Source: Clostridia bacterium (GTDB lineage: Bacteria; Bacillota; Clostridia; Oscillospirales; CAG-272). From it: a stretch of DNA of 39,044 bases. Every line of letters begins with the position of its first letter. Position 1 is the stretch's first letter. Below are positions 30,997 through 39,044 of this stretch, piece by piece. The notes under the pieces are model-generated. The model searched no databases, was not told the DNA's origin, and was given only the letters and a program-made list of their open reading frames with translations. The stretch is from contig JAFTME010000118.1 in the NCBI GenBank assembly GCA_017452545.1, positions 1 to 39,044 of the forward strand, given 5' to 3'. The position numbers and the translations under genes were made by a program.

Positions 30997-31044
30997 ATAT
31001 ACCACCTATAAAAAATATTTATGGCTCGTATCGATTATATGTAT

Positions 31045-31076
31045 TTGATTATACCATAAAAGTCGTGTATAATCAA
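31045..31076. promoter_or_regulatory. Face-to-face divergent promoters on an inverted repeat (LysR operator)
   Basis: TTGATTATA (31045-31053) and TATAATCAA (31068-31076) are a perfect 9-base inverted repeat with a 14-base centre. On the plus strand this reads TTGATT, 17 bases, TATAAT, driving the TSUP gene; on the minus strand the same bases read TTGATT, 17 bases, TATAAT, driving the LysR gene. The -35 of each promoter overlaps the -10 of the other, so only one can be used at a time. A further GATTATA copy lies at 31033-31039. Confidence 0.75.
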
Positions 31077-31096
31077 GAGGAAGAGGAGGAATTGTT

Positions 31097-31864
31097 GTGA
31101 AATTATTGACAGATTTATTGATTGTATGCCCGCTGCTGTTTCTTGCCGGTCTGATCGACGGCATTTCCGGCGGTGGCGGCATCATTTCTCTGCCCGCGTA
31201 TCTGATGACGGGCATGTCGCCAAGCGTGGCGTACGGCTGCAACAAGATGCAAAGCTTCCTCGGTACAAGTGCTTCCCTGTTCAAGTATGCAAAATCCGAT
31301 CTGGTTGACGTTCGTCCCGCGATGATCGCGTGCATCACGGCGATCATCGGCTCCATGGTTTCGACCAACATCATGTTTGCCCTCTCTGACGATGTCAAAA
31401 AGATCATCATTGTCGTTGCCATGGCCTTTATCATTACCTTGACGCTCCTGGTCGGTCGTTTCAAGCTCGACGGTCGGGAAATGACGCGTCTTGTCCTGAC
31501 ACCGACGACCGTTCTTCTATGCCTTGTCTGCGGACTGCTGCTCGGGCTGTACGACGGCTTTTTCGGCCCCGGCTGCGGCACTGTGGCGCTGATGCTCTTT
31601 TCTGTCATCTTCGGCTACGATATGCGCGTGGCGACGGGAAACGGAAAGGTTATCATCGTGGTTTCCAATCTGATCGCGCTGGTCAGCTACATCGCCAAGG
31701 GCAGCATTTTGTATGAGATCGCCATTCCCGCGTCGATCGCCAACATTCTGGGCAGTTATCTCGGCGCTTATCTGGCAGTCAGAAACGGCAAGCGATTGGT
31801 CAAGTGGGTTCTCTATCTTGTGACTGCCGTGCTGATCGTGCAGGCAGTTCTGAAGTTGATTTGA
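31097..31864 (+). CDS. TSUP (TauE/SafE) family permease, full length
   Basis: The 255-residue membrane protein has about eight hydrophobic helices and both TSUP repeats: FLAGLIDGISGGGGIISLPAY near the N-terminus and LLGLYDGFFGPGCGTVALML in the middle. The start is GTG 31097, 7 bases after AGGAGG; no ATG in frame fits. It lies 19 bases before the DmpA-type peptidase gene and diverges from the LysR gene, so it is likely the regulated transporter of this locus. Substrate unknown, but pairing with an aminopeptidase hints at an amino-acid-derived or sulfonated anion (inference). Confidence 0.9.
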   Translation: MKLLTDLLIVCPLLFLAGLIDGISGGGGIISLPAYLMTGMSPSVAYGCNKMQSFLGTSASLFKYAKSDLVDVRPAMIACITAIIGSMVSTNIMFALSDDVKKIIIVVAMAFIITLTLLVGRFKLDGREMTRLVLTPTTVLLCLVCGLLLGLYDGFFGPGCGTVALMLFSVIFGYDMRVATGNGKVIIVVSNLIALVSYIAKGSILYEIAIPASIANILGSYLGAYLAVRNGKRLVKWVLYLVTAVLIVQAVLKLI

Positions 31865-31883
31865 ATGCAAGGAGGAATCTGAT

Positions 31884-32927
31884 ATGCAAAAAAGAATTTC
31901 CGATTACGGGGTGCACATCGGCACACTCGCGCGCGGTGAACGCAACAAAATCACCGACGTTCCCGGCGTTCGCGTTGGTCACGCCACCATCAAAACAGAC
32001 AAGTATCGCACGGGCTGCACGGTGATCCTTCCCTCGGAGAGCAACGTGTATACCAACAAGCTGGTCGCCGCCTCCTTTGTACATAACGGCTACGGTAAAA
32101 CGTGCGGCACGGTACAAGTCGACGAGCTCGGTACGCTGGAAACGCCCATCGCGCTGACCAACACACTCAACGTCGGACTTGTGGCGGATGCGCTGGTTGA
32201 ATATACGGTCAACCGCTGCGAGGCGGAGGGTGTATTCGCAAGAAGCGTCAACCCTGTGGTTGGTGAATGCAACGATGCGAGCATGAACACCATTGCCGAT
32301 CGTCCCGTCAAAAAGGAGCACGTATTTGCAGCGATCGAGAGCGCTGCGGTGGATTTTGAAGAGGGCGACGTCGGCGCGGGCACGGGTACCGGCTGCTACG
32401 GATTCAAGGGCGGCATCGGCTCAGCCTCGCGTGTGATCGAGCTGGACGGCAAGACGTATACCGTGGGCATTCTGGTACAGTCCAATTACGGTGCAACGCA
32501 CGATCTCACCATCAACGGGGCACACATTGATCAAAGCATTCTTGACGAGGTCAACGGCGCCGAATGCGATAAGGGCTCGATCATCGTCGTGCTCGCCTGC
32601 GACGTGCCGCTGTCAGCGCGACAGCTCAAGCGCGCGGTCAAGCGCTGCTCGGTCGGTATTGCCCGTCTGGGTTCCTACATCGGGCACGGCAGCGGCGAGG
32701 TCTTTATCGGCTTCTCCACCGCGAACGTCATTGCGCCCGAGAGCGAGATCATGAGCATTCGCTGCATCAACGAAAACGTCATTGATCGCGTTTTCCGTGC
32801 CGTTGGCGAGGCAACCGAGGAGGCCATCCTCAATTCTATGGTCTGTGCATCGGCGGCGCCGGATCTGAACGGCAACACGATACACAGCTTAGCGGAATAT
32901 CTGGACCGCTTGCAAGGCAAGCAGTAA
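31884..32927 (+). CDS. P1/DmpA family aminopeptidase (self-cleaving)
   Basis: The 347-residue product belongs to the DmpA (S58) family of N-terminal nucleophile hydrolases, which cut themselves before a Ser that becomes the N-terminal nucleophile and then act as aminopeptidases, amidases or beta-peptidases. Family blocks seen are NKITDVPGVRVGHATI, NTLNVGLVADALV, VGAGTGTGCYGFKGGIG and the processing site Gly231-Ser232 in DKGSIIVVLACDVPLSARQL. The expected catalytic Asn is in the LVQSNYG block. No signal peptide; cytoplasmic. Start ATG 31884 follows AAGGAGG. Second gene of the TSUP operon, possibly extended by the lipoprotein gene at 32976 since no terminator lies between them. Confidence 0.9.
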   Translation: MQKRISDYGVHIGTLARGERNKITDVPGVRVGHATIKTDKYRTGCTVILPSESNVYTNKLVAASFVHNGYGKTCGTVQVDELGTLETPIALTNTLNVGLVADALVEYTVNRCEAEGVFARSVNPVVGECNDASMNTIADRPVKKEHVFAAIESAAVDFEEGDVGAGTGTGCYGFKGGIGSASRVIELDGKTYTVGILVQSNYGATHDLTINGAHIDQSILDEVNGAECDKGSIIVVLACDVPLSARQLKRAVKRCSVGIARLGSYIGHGSGEVFIGFSTANVIAPESEIMSIRCINENVIDRVFRAVGEATEEAILNSMVCASAAPDLNGNTIHSLAEYLDRLQGKQ

Positions 32928-32975
32928 TTCCGGAACGTATAAACCCAAAAACACAATGATTTTGGAGGAATTAAA

Positions 32976-34847
32976 ATGAAGAATACCTGGTTGAAATTAC
33001 TGTGCACGCTGTTGACGCTGTGCACGCTGCTCTCTGTCGTGGCATGCCGGGAAACCACCCCCGCGGAGCAGCCCGACGATCCCACGCCCGACGTAAGTGA
33101 CGAGGGCGGGGAGAACGACGGAGACGTCCCGGTCGATACGACGCCCGATGACGATCCCTCACAGCCCGACGATAACGATCCCTCACAGCCCGACGACAGC
33201 ACCGATGTAGAGCTGCCCGAGGACCCCAACAAGCTGACGCCCAACGCTTCGTACATTTTAGTCCGCTCCGAAAACTCCAAGATGGACGAAATGACCGCCA
33301 CTCAGCTGGTATGGCGCGGATTGAGAAGCACGTACGGCGGCGCCTTCACTATGAAGACCGACTTCGTCCCGAGAGATGCGACGGAGATCGAAAGAGCCGA
33401 ATACGAGATCCTGATCGGTGCGACCAATCGCCCCGAGAGCCAGGAGGTGCTTGCAACCCTTTCCCACAAGGATTGGTGCTATAAGATCGTCAACAAAAAC
33501 GTCATCGTCATCTGCGGCGGCTCACCCGAGACCACGCTTGTGGCGGCAAAAGCCTTCTTGCGCGATCTGATCGGCTACGAGGAAAACATTGAAACCAAGG
33601 AGGTCATCACGGCAGGCACGGCAAACGTGCTGGACGTTGGCGCCTCGTTTGAATACCGCTATGAGTTCCCGGTAACCTCCTTCACCATCGGCGCTCACAG
33701 CATCAAGGACTATACCGTCGTTACCTCCACCAAGGTCAGCGCTCCCGATGCTGCCAAGCAGCTTACAAGCCATTTCCTTGATTTGATGGGATATGAGATC
33801 CCTGTGGTTACGCTGGAGGAATACAACAAGGGTGAGGGCGGCCCCGCCATCTTCCTGGGCTGCGCAGACACGGAAGACAAGCATTTGTCCGTCAAGCCCT
33901 ACGGAAAGGATCGTTACTACATCTTTGAATCCGGCGATAACATCATCATCGACTTCATTGCAAAATCTGCTGCAACGGGTGCCGTGGCTCGTTTCGTCGA
34001 GGAATGCACGCCCGAGGAGTTGACCGAAACGATCTCCGTTTCCTTGCCTGCCGAGGATCCCATCACAGGCTTCCACATTCCCAAGGGCACCAATTCGTTG
34101 GATCTGAATGAGGTCACCACGAAGGAGGTCGCACCGGGCGTGGTATACGAGGAGCGCCTGTATTACGATCCCAACGGCAAGCCTGTGCGCGCGTATATGA
34201 TCACGATCGCCAAGGGGGCAGCCACCATCGCCACCAGCCTGCCCGGTGATAAGGAAAAAATCGGTACATACGCTACCGTTCTCGATCAGTTGCAGTCCGC
34301 ACAGGACAACGGCAAGAACGTAGTTGCGGGCATCAATGCAGACTTCTTCGGCAACACCATGCTGGGCGTTTGCGTTCGCGAGGGCAAGGAGCTGCACGGT
34401 GTCAGCGGACGTCCCTGGTTTGGCATTCTGGATGACGGCACTGCGGTCATCGGCGTGGCCGGAGAATATTCCCGCTATGCAAACCGTCTGGTTACCGCAG
34501 TCGGCGGCTCTAACGTCATGGTTGACGGCGACTACGTCACACACATTTCCATTGATGATGAATTCGGATATACCCGTCACCCCCGTACCGCTGTCGGTAT
34601 CAAGGCAGACGGCAGCGTCGTTCTGCTGGTTGTAGACGGCAGACAGTCCAAGATCTCCAACGGCGCGGCTCTGGCTGACCTTGCCGACATTCTGGGCTCC
34701 GTCGGTTGTGTTGATGCGATCAATCTGGACGGCGGCGGCTCCAGCACCTTCGTTTTGAAGGAGGGCGACGAGCTTTGCGTCAAGAACAGCCCCTCGGATG
34801 GCTCTCTGCGCGACGTTGCCGATGGCTTGATGGTCATCCTTCCTTAA
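32976..34847 (+). CDS. Lipoprotein with C-terminal NAGPA phosphodiester glycosidase domain
   Basis: The 623-residue product has a lipoprotein signal ending TLLSVVAC, an Asp/Pro/Glu-rich spacer with repeats of DPSQPDD (about 28-82), two tandem copies of a roughly 110-residue alpha/beta domain (about 88-205 and 230-345; both carry an LxG/FLG core and a closing ATxAVARF-type helix), then an NAGPA domain (about 390-623) with HPRTAVGIK and AINLDGGGSSTFV. NAGPA enzymes uncover or cut sugar phosphodiesters; bacterial members often act on teichoic acid or exopolysaccharide. The tandem domains resemble the N-terminal domains of some glucuronidases (weak). Start ATG 32976 follows TTGGAGGAA. Followed by a strong terminator. 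Confidence 0.85.
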   Translation: MKNTWLKLLCTLLTLCTLLSVVACRETTPAEQPDDPTPDVSDEGGENDGDVPVDTTPDDDPSQPDDNDPSQPDDSTDVELPEDPNKLTPNASYILVRSENSKMDEMTATQLVWRGLRSTYGGAFTMKTDFVPRDATEIERAEYEILIGATNRPESQEVLATLSHKDWCYKIVNKNVIVICGGSPETTLVAAKAFLRDLIGYEENIETKEVITAGTANVLDVGASFEYRYEFPVTSFTIGAHSIKDYTVVTSTKVSAPDAAKQLTSHFLDLMGYEIPVVTLEEYNKGEGGPAIFLGCADTEDKHLSVKPYGKDRYYIFESGDNIIIDFIAKSAATGAVARFVEECTPEELTETISVSLPAEDPITGFHIPKGTNSLDLNEVTTKEVAPGVVYEERLYYDPNGKPVRAYMITIAKGAATIATSLPGDKEKIGTYATVLDQLQSAQDNGKNVVAGINADFFGNTMLGVCVREGKELHGVSGRPWFGILDDGTAVIGVAGEYSRYANRLVTAVGGSNVMVDGDYVTHISIDDEFGYTRHPRTAVGIKADGSVVLLVVDGRQSKISNGAALADLADILGSVGCVDAINLDGGGSSTFVLKEGDELCVKNSPSDGSLRDVADGLMVILP

Positions 34848-34860
34848 AATTTTAAAGGCT

Positions 34861-34906
34861 ACGCATCTCATCTGCGGATTTCGCAGATGAGATGCGTTTG
34901 TTTTTT
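34861..34906 (+). terminator. Rho-independent terminator
   Basis: ACGCATCTCATCTGCG (34861-34876) pairs perfectly with CGCAGATGAGATGCGT (34882-34897), loop GATTT, followed by TTGTTTTTT. It ends the TSUP/DmpA/NAGPA transcript. Confidence 0.92.
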
Positions 34907-34951
34907 CCTCTTTGTGCTGCCCTGCCACTTTTTAAAATTTTTTGATTTTTC

Positions 34952-34980
34952 TTGACGGCATGGGAGTGGTATGGTATAAT
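34952..34980 (+). promoter_or_regulatory. Sigma-A promoter for the metallophosphoesterase operon
   Basis: TTGACG (34952-34957), 17-base spacer, TATAAT (34975-34980). Start point near 34987, about 52 bases before the ATG. Confidence 0.82.
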
Positions 34981-35038
34981 GGTTGTACCATCCTTTCGCG
35001 AAAGCAAAGGCATATGAACCACCTAAGGAGGAGTCACA

Positions 35039-36640
35039 ATGAAACGACTACTGTGTACACTACTGTCAGCCATTATGATCATCGGCTGCGCAGGAATGCT
35101 CGCAGCATCCGCACAAACAGCGGAGCTGGAGGCACTTTGCCTGACCGTCCAGCCGGGCAGTGACGTCACGTCACTGAATTTCAACTGGATCACACGCGGC
35201 GCGCCCTACGAAAGTGTCGTAGAGATCGCCCCCGCATCCGAGGATTTTGACACGGCAAAGCGGATGGTCATCGGAACGTATGCGCAAACCGCGTTCTCCG
35301 ACACGACGGAGGACGGAGAGACGATCCCCCGCGTAGCCAACAAAGTGACCGTTACCGATCTTGAGCCCAACACGAGATACAACTATCGCGTGGGTGACGG
35401 TGCAACGTGGTCCAAAATGTACTCCATTCGTACCGGTCATGCGAAGTGGGTCTCCGCCTACATCGTATCCGACGTACATATCATCAGCAGCGAGGTCGGC
35501 CTCAATCTGCAGGATACTGCTGACGACTGGGGCAAAACGCTGGCACAGCTGGAGGATCTGGGCGAAGCCGATCTGATCCTGTCCATCGGCGACCAGATGC
35601 AAAACACCACGCGCCTGGACTATATGGAGGGCTTCTTCAATCAGCCTCTTCTGTCCGAATTTATGCTGGCCCCCATCGATGGTAACCATGACGTTTCCCC
35701 TGCCTCTCGCAACTGGCCCCTGTTTACCAATGTTCCTAACCCCACCGAGGGCGGCTCGAAAAACGGCATCGGAGATTATTTCTTCAAGCAGGGCAACGTT
35801 TTGTTCGTCATGCTGAGTTTGACGGATGTTAACTTCAAGGACGGCACGCACGAGAAGGTGTTCGAGGAAGCCATCAAGGCTTATCCCGATTACGATTGGA
35901 TGGTCGTCGGCTTGCACGAGTCCATCTACGGCTTGTATATGTACAAGCAGACGGACATGGGAAGCAAGACTCCCGAGGAACACCACGAAAGCGTATACGC
36001 GCCTTATATTGAGGTCATCGAAAAATACGGCGCGGATCTGGTGCTGACCGGTCACGCGCACAACTACTCTCGCTCTCACTTTATGAAGGACGGCGAGATC
36101 CAAGAGGTCGAGCAGAACGAGGACGGCGCATACGTCGATCCCAGCGGAACGGTTTGGGTAGAAATGGGCACCACGCACCGCACGGGCGGATGGGCTGTGG
36201 GACAGTCCGCAAAGCCCAACTTCCCCTGGTCCTGGTTGGACTATTATTACTCCGGACAAATCGGTGTTAATTCCTATGCAATCCTGGAAACCTACGGCGA
36301 CACCCTGACGCTGACCGGCTACAAGCTGCTGGAGGAGGATTCGGTGATTGACACGCTGACCATCGTGAAAAGCGGTGCAGGCTTGAGCAAGAACGACAAG
36401 CCTACCGAGGAAACGCCGACGCCCCCCGCTGATCAGGATCCCCCCGTCGAAACACCGGAGACTCCCACCGAGACCCCCGAGACGCCTACCGAGACGCCCC
36501 AAACTCCCGCCGAGCCCCAGCCCTCTGCTATCAGAGGTGTTCTTTGGGCGGTGCTTGGCTGCATCAGTGCTGCCGCAATCGGCGTGCTGGCATATGCCGG
36601 CGTCCTGCTTGCCAAGAAGAACGCAAAAAAACAAGTATAA
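35039..36640 (+). CDS. Surface-anchored purple acid phosphatase-like metallophosphoesterase
   Basis: The 533-residue product has a signal peptide (LLSAIMIIGCAGMLAASAQT), a fibronectin-III-like N-terminal domain (about 33-132) typical of purple acid phosphatases, and a calcineurin-like domain with the metal ligands in order: Asp145-x-His147, Asp185, Gly-Asn-His-Asp (215-218), a His in GLHES, and Gly-His-x-His (338-341). After it come Pro/Thr/Glu repeats (ETPETPTETP), one C-terminal membrane helix and a basic tail (KKNAKKQV), so it is tethered to the membrane without an LPXTG motif. Substrates are probably extracellular phosphoesters. Start ATG 35039 follows AAGGAGGAG. First gene of an operon; the next starts 18 bases downstream. 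Confidence 0.88.
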   Translation: MKRLLCTLLSAIMIIGCAGMLAASAQTAELEALCLTVQPGSDVTSLNFNWITRGAPYESVVEIAPASEDFDTAKRMVIGTYAQTAFSDTTEDGETIPRVANKVTVTDLEPNTRYNYRVGDGATWSKMYSIRTGHAKWVSAYIVSDVHIISSEVGLNLQDTADDWGKTLAQLEDLGEADLILSIGDQMQNTTRLDYMEGFFNQPLLSEFMLAPIDGNHDVSPASRNWPLFTNVPNPTEGGSKNGIGDYFFKQGNVLFVMLSLTDVNFKDGTHEKVFEEAIKAYPDYDWMVVGLHESIYGLYMYKQTDMGSKTPEEHHESVYAPYIEVIEKYGADLVLTGHAHNYSRSHFMKDGEIQEVEQNEDGAYVDPSGTVWVEMGTTHRTGGWAVGQSAKPNFPWSWLDYYYSGQIGVNSYAILETYGDTLTLTGYKLLEEDSVIDTLTIVKSGAGLSKNDKPTEETPTPPADQDPPVETPETPTETPETPTETPQTPAEPQPSAIRGVLWAVLGCISAAAIGVLAYAGVLLAKKNAKKQV

Positions 36641-36658
36641 GCAAGGGAGGATAACAAC

Positions 36659-39044
36659 ATGAAAAATAAAATTACTGCAATCGTTTTGTTACTGGCGCTC
36701 CTGCTTTCCTGTGTCGTTCTGCCCGTTGGTGCAGCGGCTGATGATATTTCCGTTTTGTGGGCAAACGGTGACACTGTAGCCAAAAACCTGGATGGTACGC
36801 CGCGCGGTTGGACGGCGATCGACCATATGCTCTCGCGACCTGACAAAACCTCTACCGAGCATACCATCTCTGCCTCCAAGTCCTTTGAATTCACCTTGAC
36901 GGCAGAGCAAAGCAAGCGTCTGTCTATCCGCAACGGTCGTTACGGAAACACCCCTCACTCAAGGGCATTCCCTCGGAAAATATGGCTCTGTCCTTCTGGA
37001 TCTATGCCACGTCAGACGTAACGCTGCAGCCCGGTCTCCGCATTCGTATTGGCGGGGCCTCGGATGGTGGCTATGAGCTTTCTCCTCTCACCGGTGCAAT
37101 GGCAATGTCACAGCCTCAGCAGTTGGTACGCGGCTGGAACCATTTTTACATCGATATGGGCAAAGCGCTGACCGATCCCAGCTACGGCGTATGCAAATGG
37201 GTCAGCGAAGCGGGACTATTCATCAAGGAGTACCCCGGCGTTGACAAGCAGATGAACATCGGCGGCTACTGCTACTTGGATTTTTATTCCATTCATTTGA
37301 CAAACGGCTCGCCCGACGTAAAAATCTACGTTGACGATATTAAGTTCCTCAATACAGCACGCCTGGATGAGGCTGTGCAAAAGGTCAATTCCGCCGAAGC
37401 GCTGGAAGCGGTTGCTGCCGACGGCACCTACAAGAATATTGAGCTTTGCGGCAACATTAAGTTGACTGAGCCCTTATTCATCAGCAACGCCTGCAGCATC
37501 AAAACCAACGGCTACACCATCACCGGCAAGGATGCGCTGTTCGTCATGCCCGGCGTGACGGCTACGTTGGACGGCAAGGAGATCCCCGCCTACACCGATG
37601 ACATTCCCGTCTCCGGCGTCAAGCTTTCTGCCAATGAGATGTCCGTATATGAACATAACACCTGCACGCTGACCGCCAACGTGCTGCCTGCAAGCGCCGC
37701 CAACTCTACCGTTACCTGGGCATCCTCTGATGAGAGCATTCTCAGCGTGGATCAGAACGGTAAGTGCACTGCGCACAAGACGGGCAAGGTAACCGTCACG
37801 GTAACCACCAAGGAGGGCGGATTTACCGCAAGCTGTGAGGTTACCGTCAAACCTGCAAGCAAGCAGCTTTCGTTCGTTAACGTCGATACTCCGGTCAGCG
37901 AGTGGAAGTTCCATCAGCACACCGCCGGCACGGGTACGACCTCCAAGGAGATCACCATGAGCTCCTCTGCCTCTTACGTTGGCACATGGACGGCAAGCGA
38001 AAAGCTTCGCACCACGCTGCGAAACCCGGTGGGTGTTTCCCTTGCCTCCATTCCTGCCGAAAATCTGGCGTTCTCCTGCTATATTTACGCTGAGGAGGAC
38101 ATTTCCCTGGAGCCCGGCTTCATTCTTCAGCTCGGCAGCGGCAGCGACGGTGGCTGGCGCTTCCAGCCTGCCAAGGGCGCATTTGCCAACAATGAAAAGG
38201 CGCTGGTCAAGGGATGGAACCGTTTGTATATCGACATCGGCAAGGCGCTCTCCGGCGATACCTCGGCGGGAACGGTCACCTATTACAAGGGCGCCGGTCT
38301 CTACGAATCGCTCAGCAGCATCAACGAGGCAACCATCACCTATTTTGATATGTACAACGCCAAGTTGGTCGCCGGCAGCCCGAACACCAAGATCTATTTT
38401 GACGATGCCAAGTTTATCAACACAGCATATGCGGACGAGTATGAGCAGCCCGTCAACAACGAATCGGCGCTGCGTTATCTCGTAGAGCAAACGACGACCG
38501 AAAAGCTGCACCTGACCTACCCCATCACGCTGACGGATTCTTTGGTCATCACCAGAGATATGACCATCAACGCTGACCGCGCGCAACTTAAGGGCGCGCA
38601 GGGCAAGCCTTTGTTTATCATCAAGGGTGCTGACGTTACCGTTCGCGAGGGTAACTATCGCGATGCGGGCACCTCTTGCCTGTTCTCGGTCACGGACGGC
38701 GGTAAGCTGACCTATGACGGTACGGTGCGTATATCGGGAACCGACGAGATCATCTTCGACGTGGATAGCGGCTGTACGCTGCAGCTGGAGGGTGCAACGC
38801 CCTACCTCCTGGAGCCTCCCACCTCGGTATATCCCGAAAGCTTTGCAGGCGCGCAAGGATACCTGCTTGCCAAGTTGCCCGGCGGCACGGCTGTCGGTAC
38901 GCTGTTCGATCGCTACACCAAGGTCAGCGACGACGCGTTTGATTATTATTTCGTAGCAACGTCCACAGGTGACACGCCTTCGGACGATACTCCCTCGGAC
39001 GATACTCCCTCGGACGATACTCCCTCGGACGATACTCCCTCGGA
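36659..39044 (+). CDS. Large repeat-containing surface protein, frameshifted and cut by the window edge
   Basis: From ATG 36659 (after GGGAGGAT) the frame gives a signal peptide (KITAIVLLLALLLSCVVLP, then GAAA) and about 100 residues, then goes off frame and stops at 37021. From 36958 a second frame, one base out, stays open to the window end and continues the same protein: module 1 (to about 37600), a BIG2/Ig-like domain (about 37612-37855; GVKLSANEMSVYEHNTCTL, TVTWASSDESILSV), and module 2 (about 37861-38650), a copy of module 1. Alignment of the modules places a one-base loss in the C-run at 36951-36954. It ends in TPSDD repeats. The modules (SxWIYA...LxPG...SDGG...RGWN...IYVDDIKF) look like jelly-roll carbohydrate-binding domains. 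Sequencing error, phase variation and a true pseudogene are all possible. Co-transcribed with the phosphoesterase gene. Confidence 0.8.
38968..39044 (+). repeat. 15-base tandem repeat encoding TPSDD
   Basis: One imperfect unit (38968-38982), four exact units of GACGATACTCCCTCG (38983-39042) and the start of a sixth at the window edge. In frame with the surface protein, they encode an acidic Thr/Pro/Ser/Asp spacer. The exact DNA identity suggests recent expansion and a variable copy number. Confidence 0.9.

Noticed and set aside
37474..38856. 460-codon minus-strand open frame at the right end
   Set aside because: It lies opposite the frameshifted surface protein, whose forward frame shows repeated modules and a BIG2 domain.
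38968..39044. CRISPR-like array
   Set aside because: The 15-base units have no spacers and stay in frame as protein repeats.

Overview
The window looks like a chromosomal segment of a fairly G+C-rich, low-complexity-intergenic Firmicute, most probably a gut Clostridia member of the Oscillospiraceae type. This is inferred from FtsK/SpoIIIE, RpsO, PNPase and RecG sequence style, sigma-A promoters with 16-17 bp spacers, strong AGGAGG ribosome binding sites with some TTG/GTG starts, and dispersed GGGGAACC-type hairpin repeats between genes. No rRNA, tRNA, CRISPR array, transposase or phage gene is visible.

Layout. 1-5.6 kb: an FtsK/SpoIIIE translocase (minus, TTG start), a split TSUP permease pair, a short promoter-terminator transcript and a small lipoprotein. 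5.6-8.4 kb: rpsO-pnp, each with a structured 5' leader. 8.5-11.1 kb: an envelope operon of a VanY-like protein that has lost every zinc ligand, a DHHW (AlgX/AlgJ-like) protein and a small Cys-containing membrane protein. 11.1-14.1 kb (minus): a secreted CHAP-SH3 amidase, an HD hydrolase and a pyridoxamine kinase. 14.6-19.1 kb: a glutaminase-A-like (DUF4965) protein and RecG. 19.1-22.0 kb (minus): an A/T-rich accessory island in which two paralogous lipoprotein genes, with copied promoters and terminators, flank a secreted ricin-lectin/metzincin protease. 22.1-22.6 kb (minus): D-lyxose isomerase. 22.8-28.3 kb: a three-gene cassette of two ABC exporter half-transporters, each with its own N-terminal zinc ribbon, around a DUF1854 protein, preceded by a structured leader RNA. 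28.5-32.9 kb: a LysR regulator and GH36-like glycosidase transcribed divergently from a TSUP permease and a DmpA-family aminopeptidase, with the two promoters lying face to face on one inverted repeat. 33.0-39.0 kb: exported proteins: a NAGPA phosphodiester glycosidase lipoprotein, an anchored purple-acid-phosphatase-like metallophosphoesterase, and a large repeat-containing surface protein that carries a one-base frameshift and runs off the window.

The strongest candidates for undescribed biology are the ABC-DUF1854-ABC cassette with its leader RNA, the lectin-metzincin/duplicated-lipoprotein island, the zinc-less VanY-like protein, and the palindromic divergent promoter. Functions are assigned from motifs read by eye; no database search was run.
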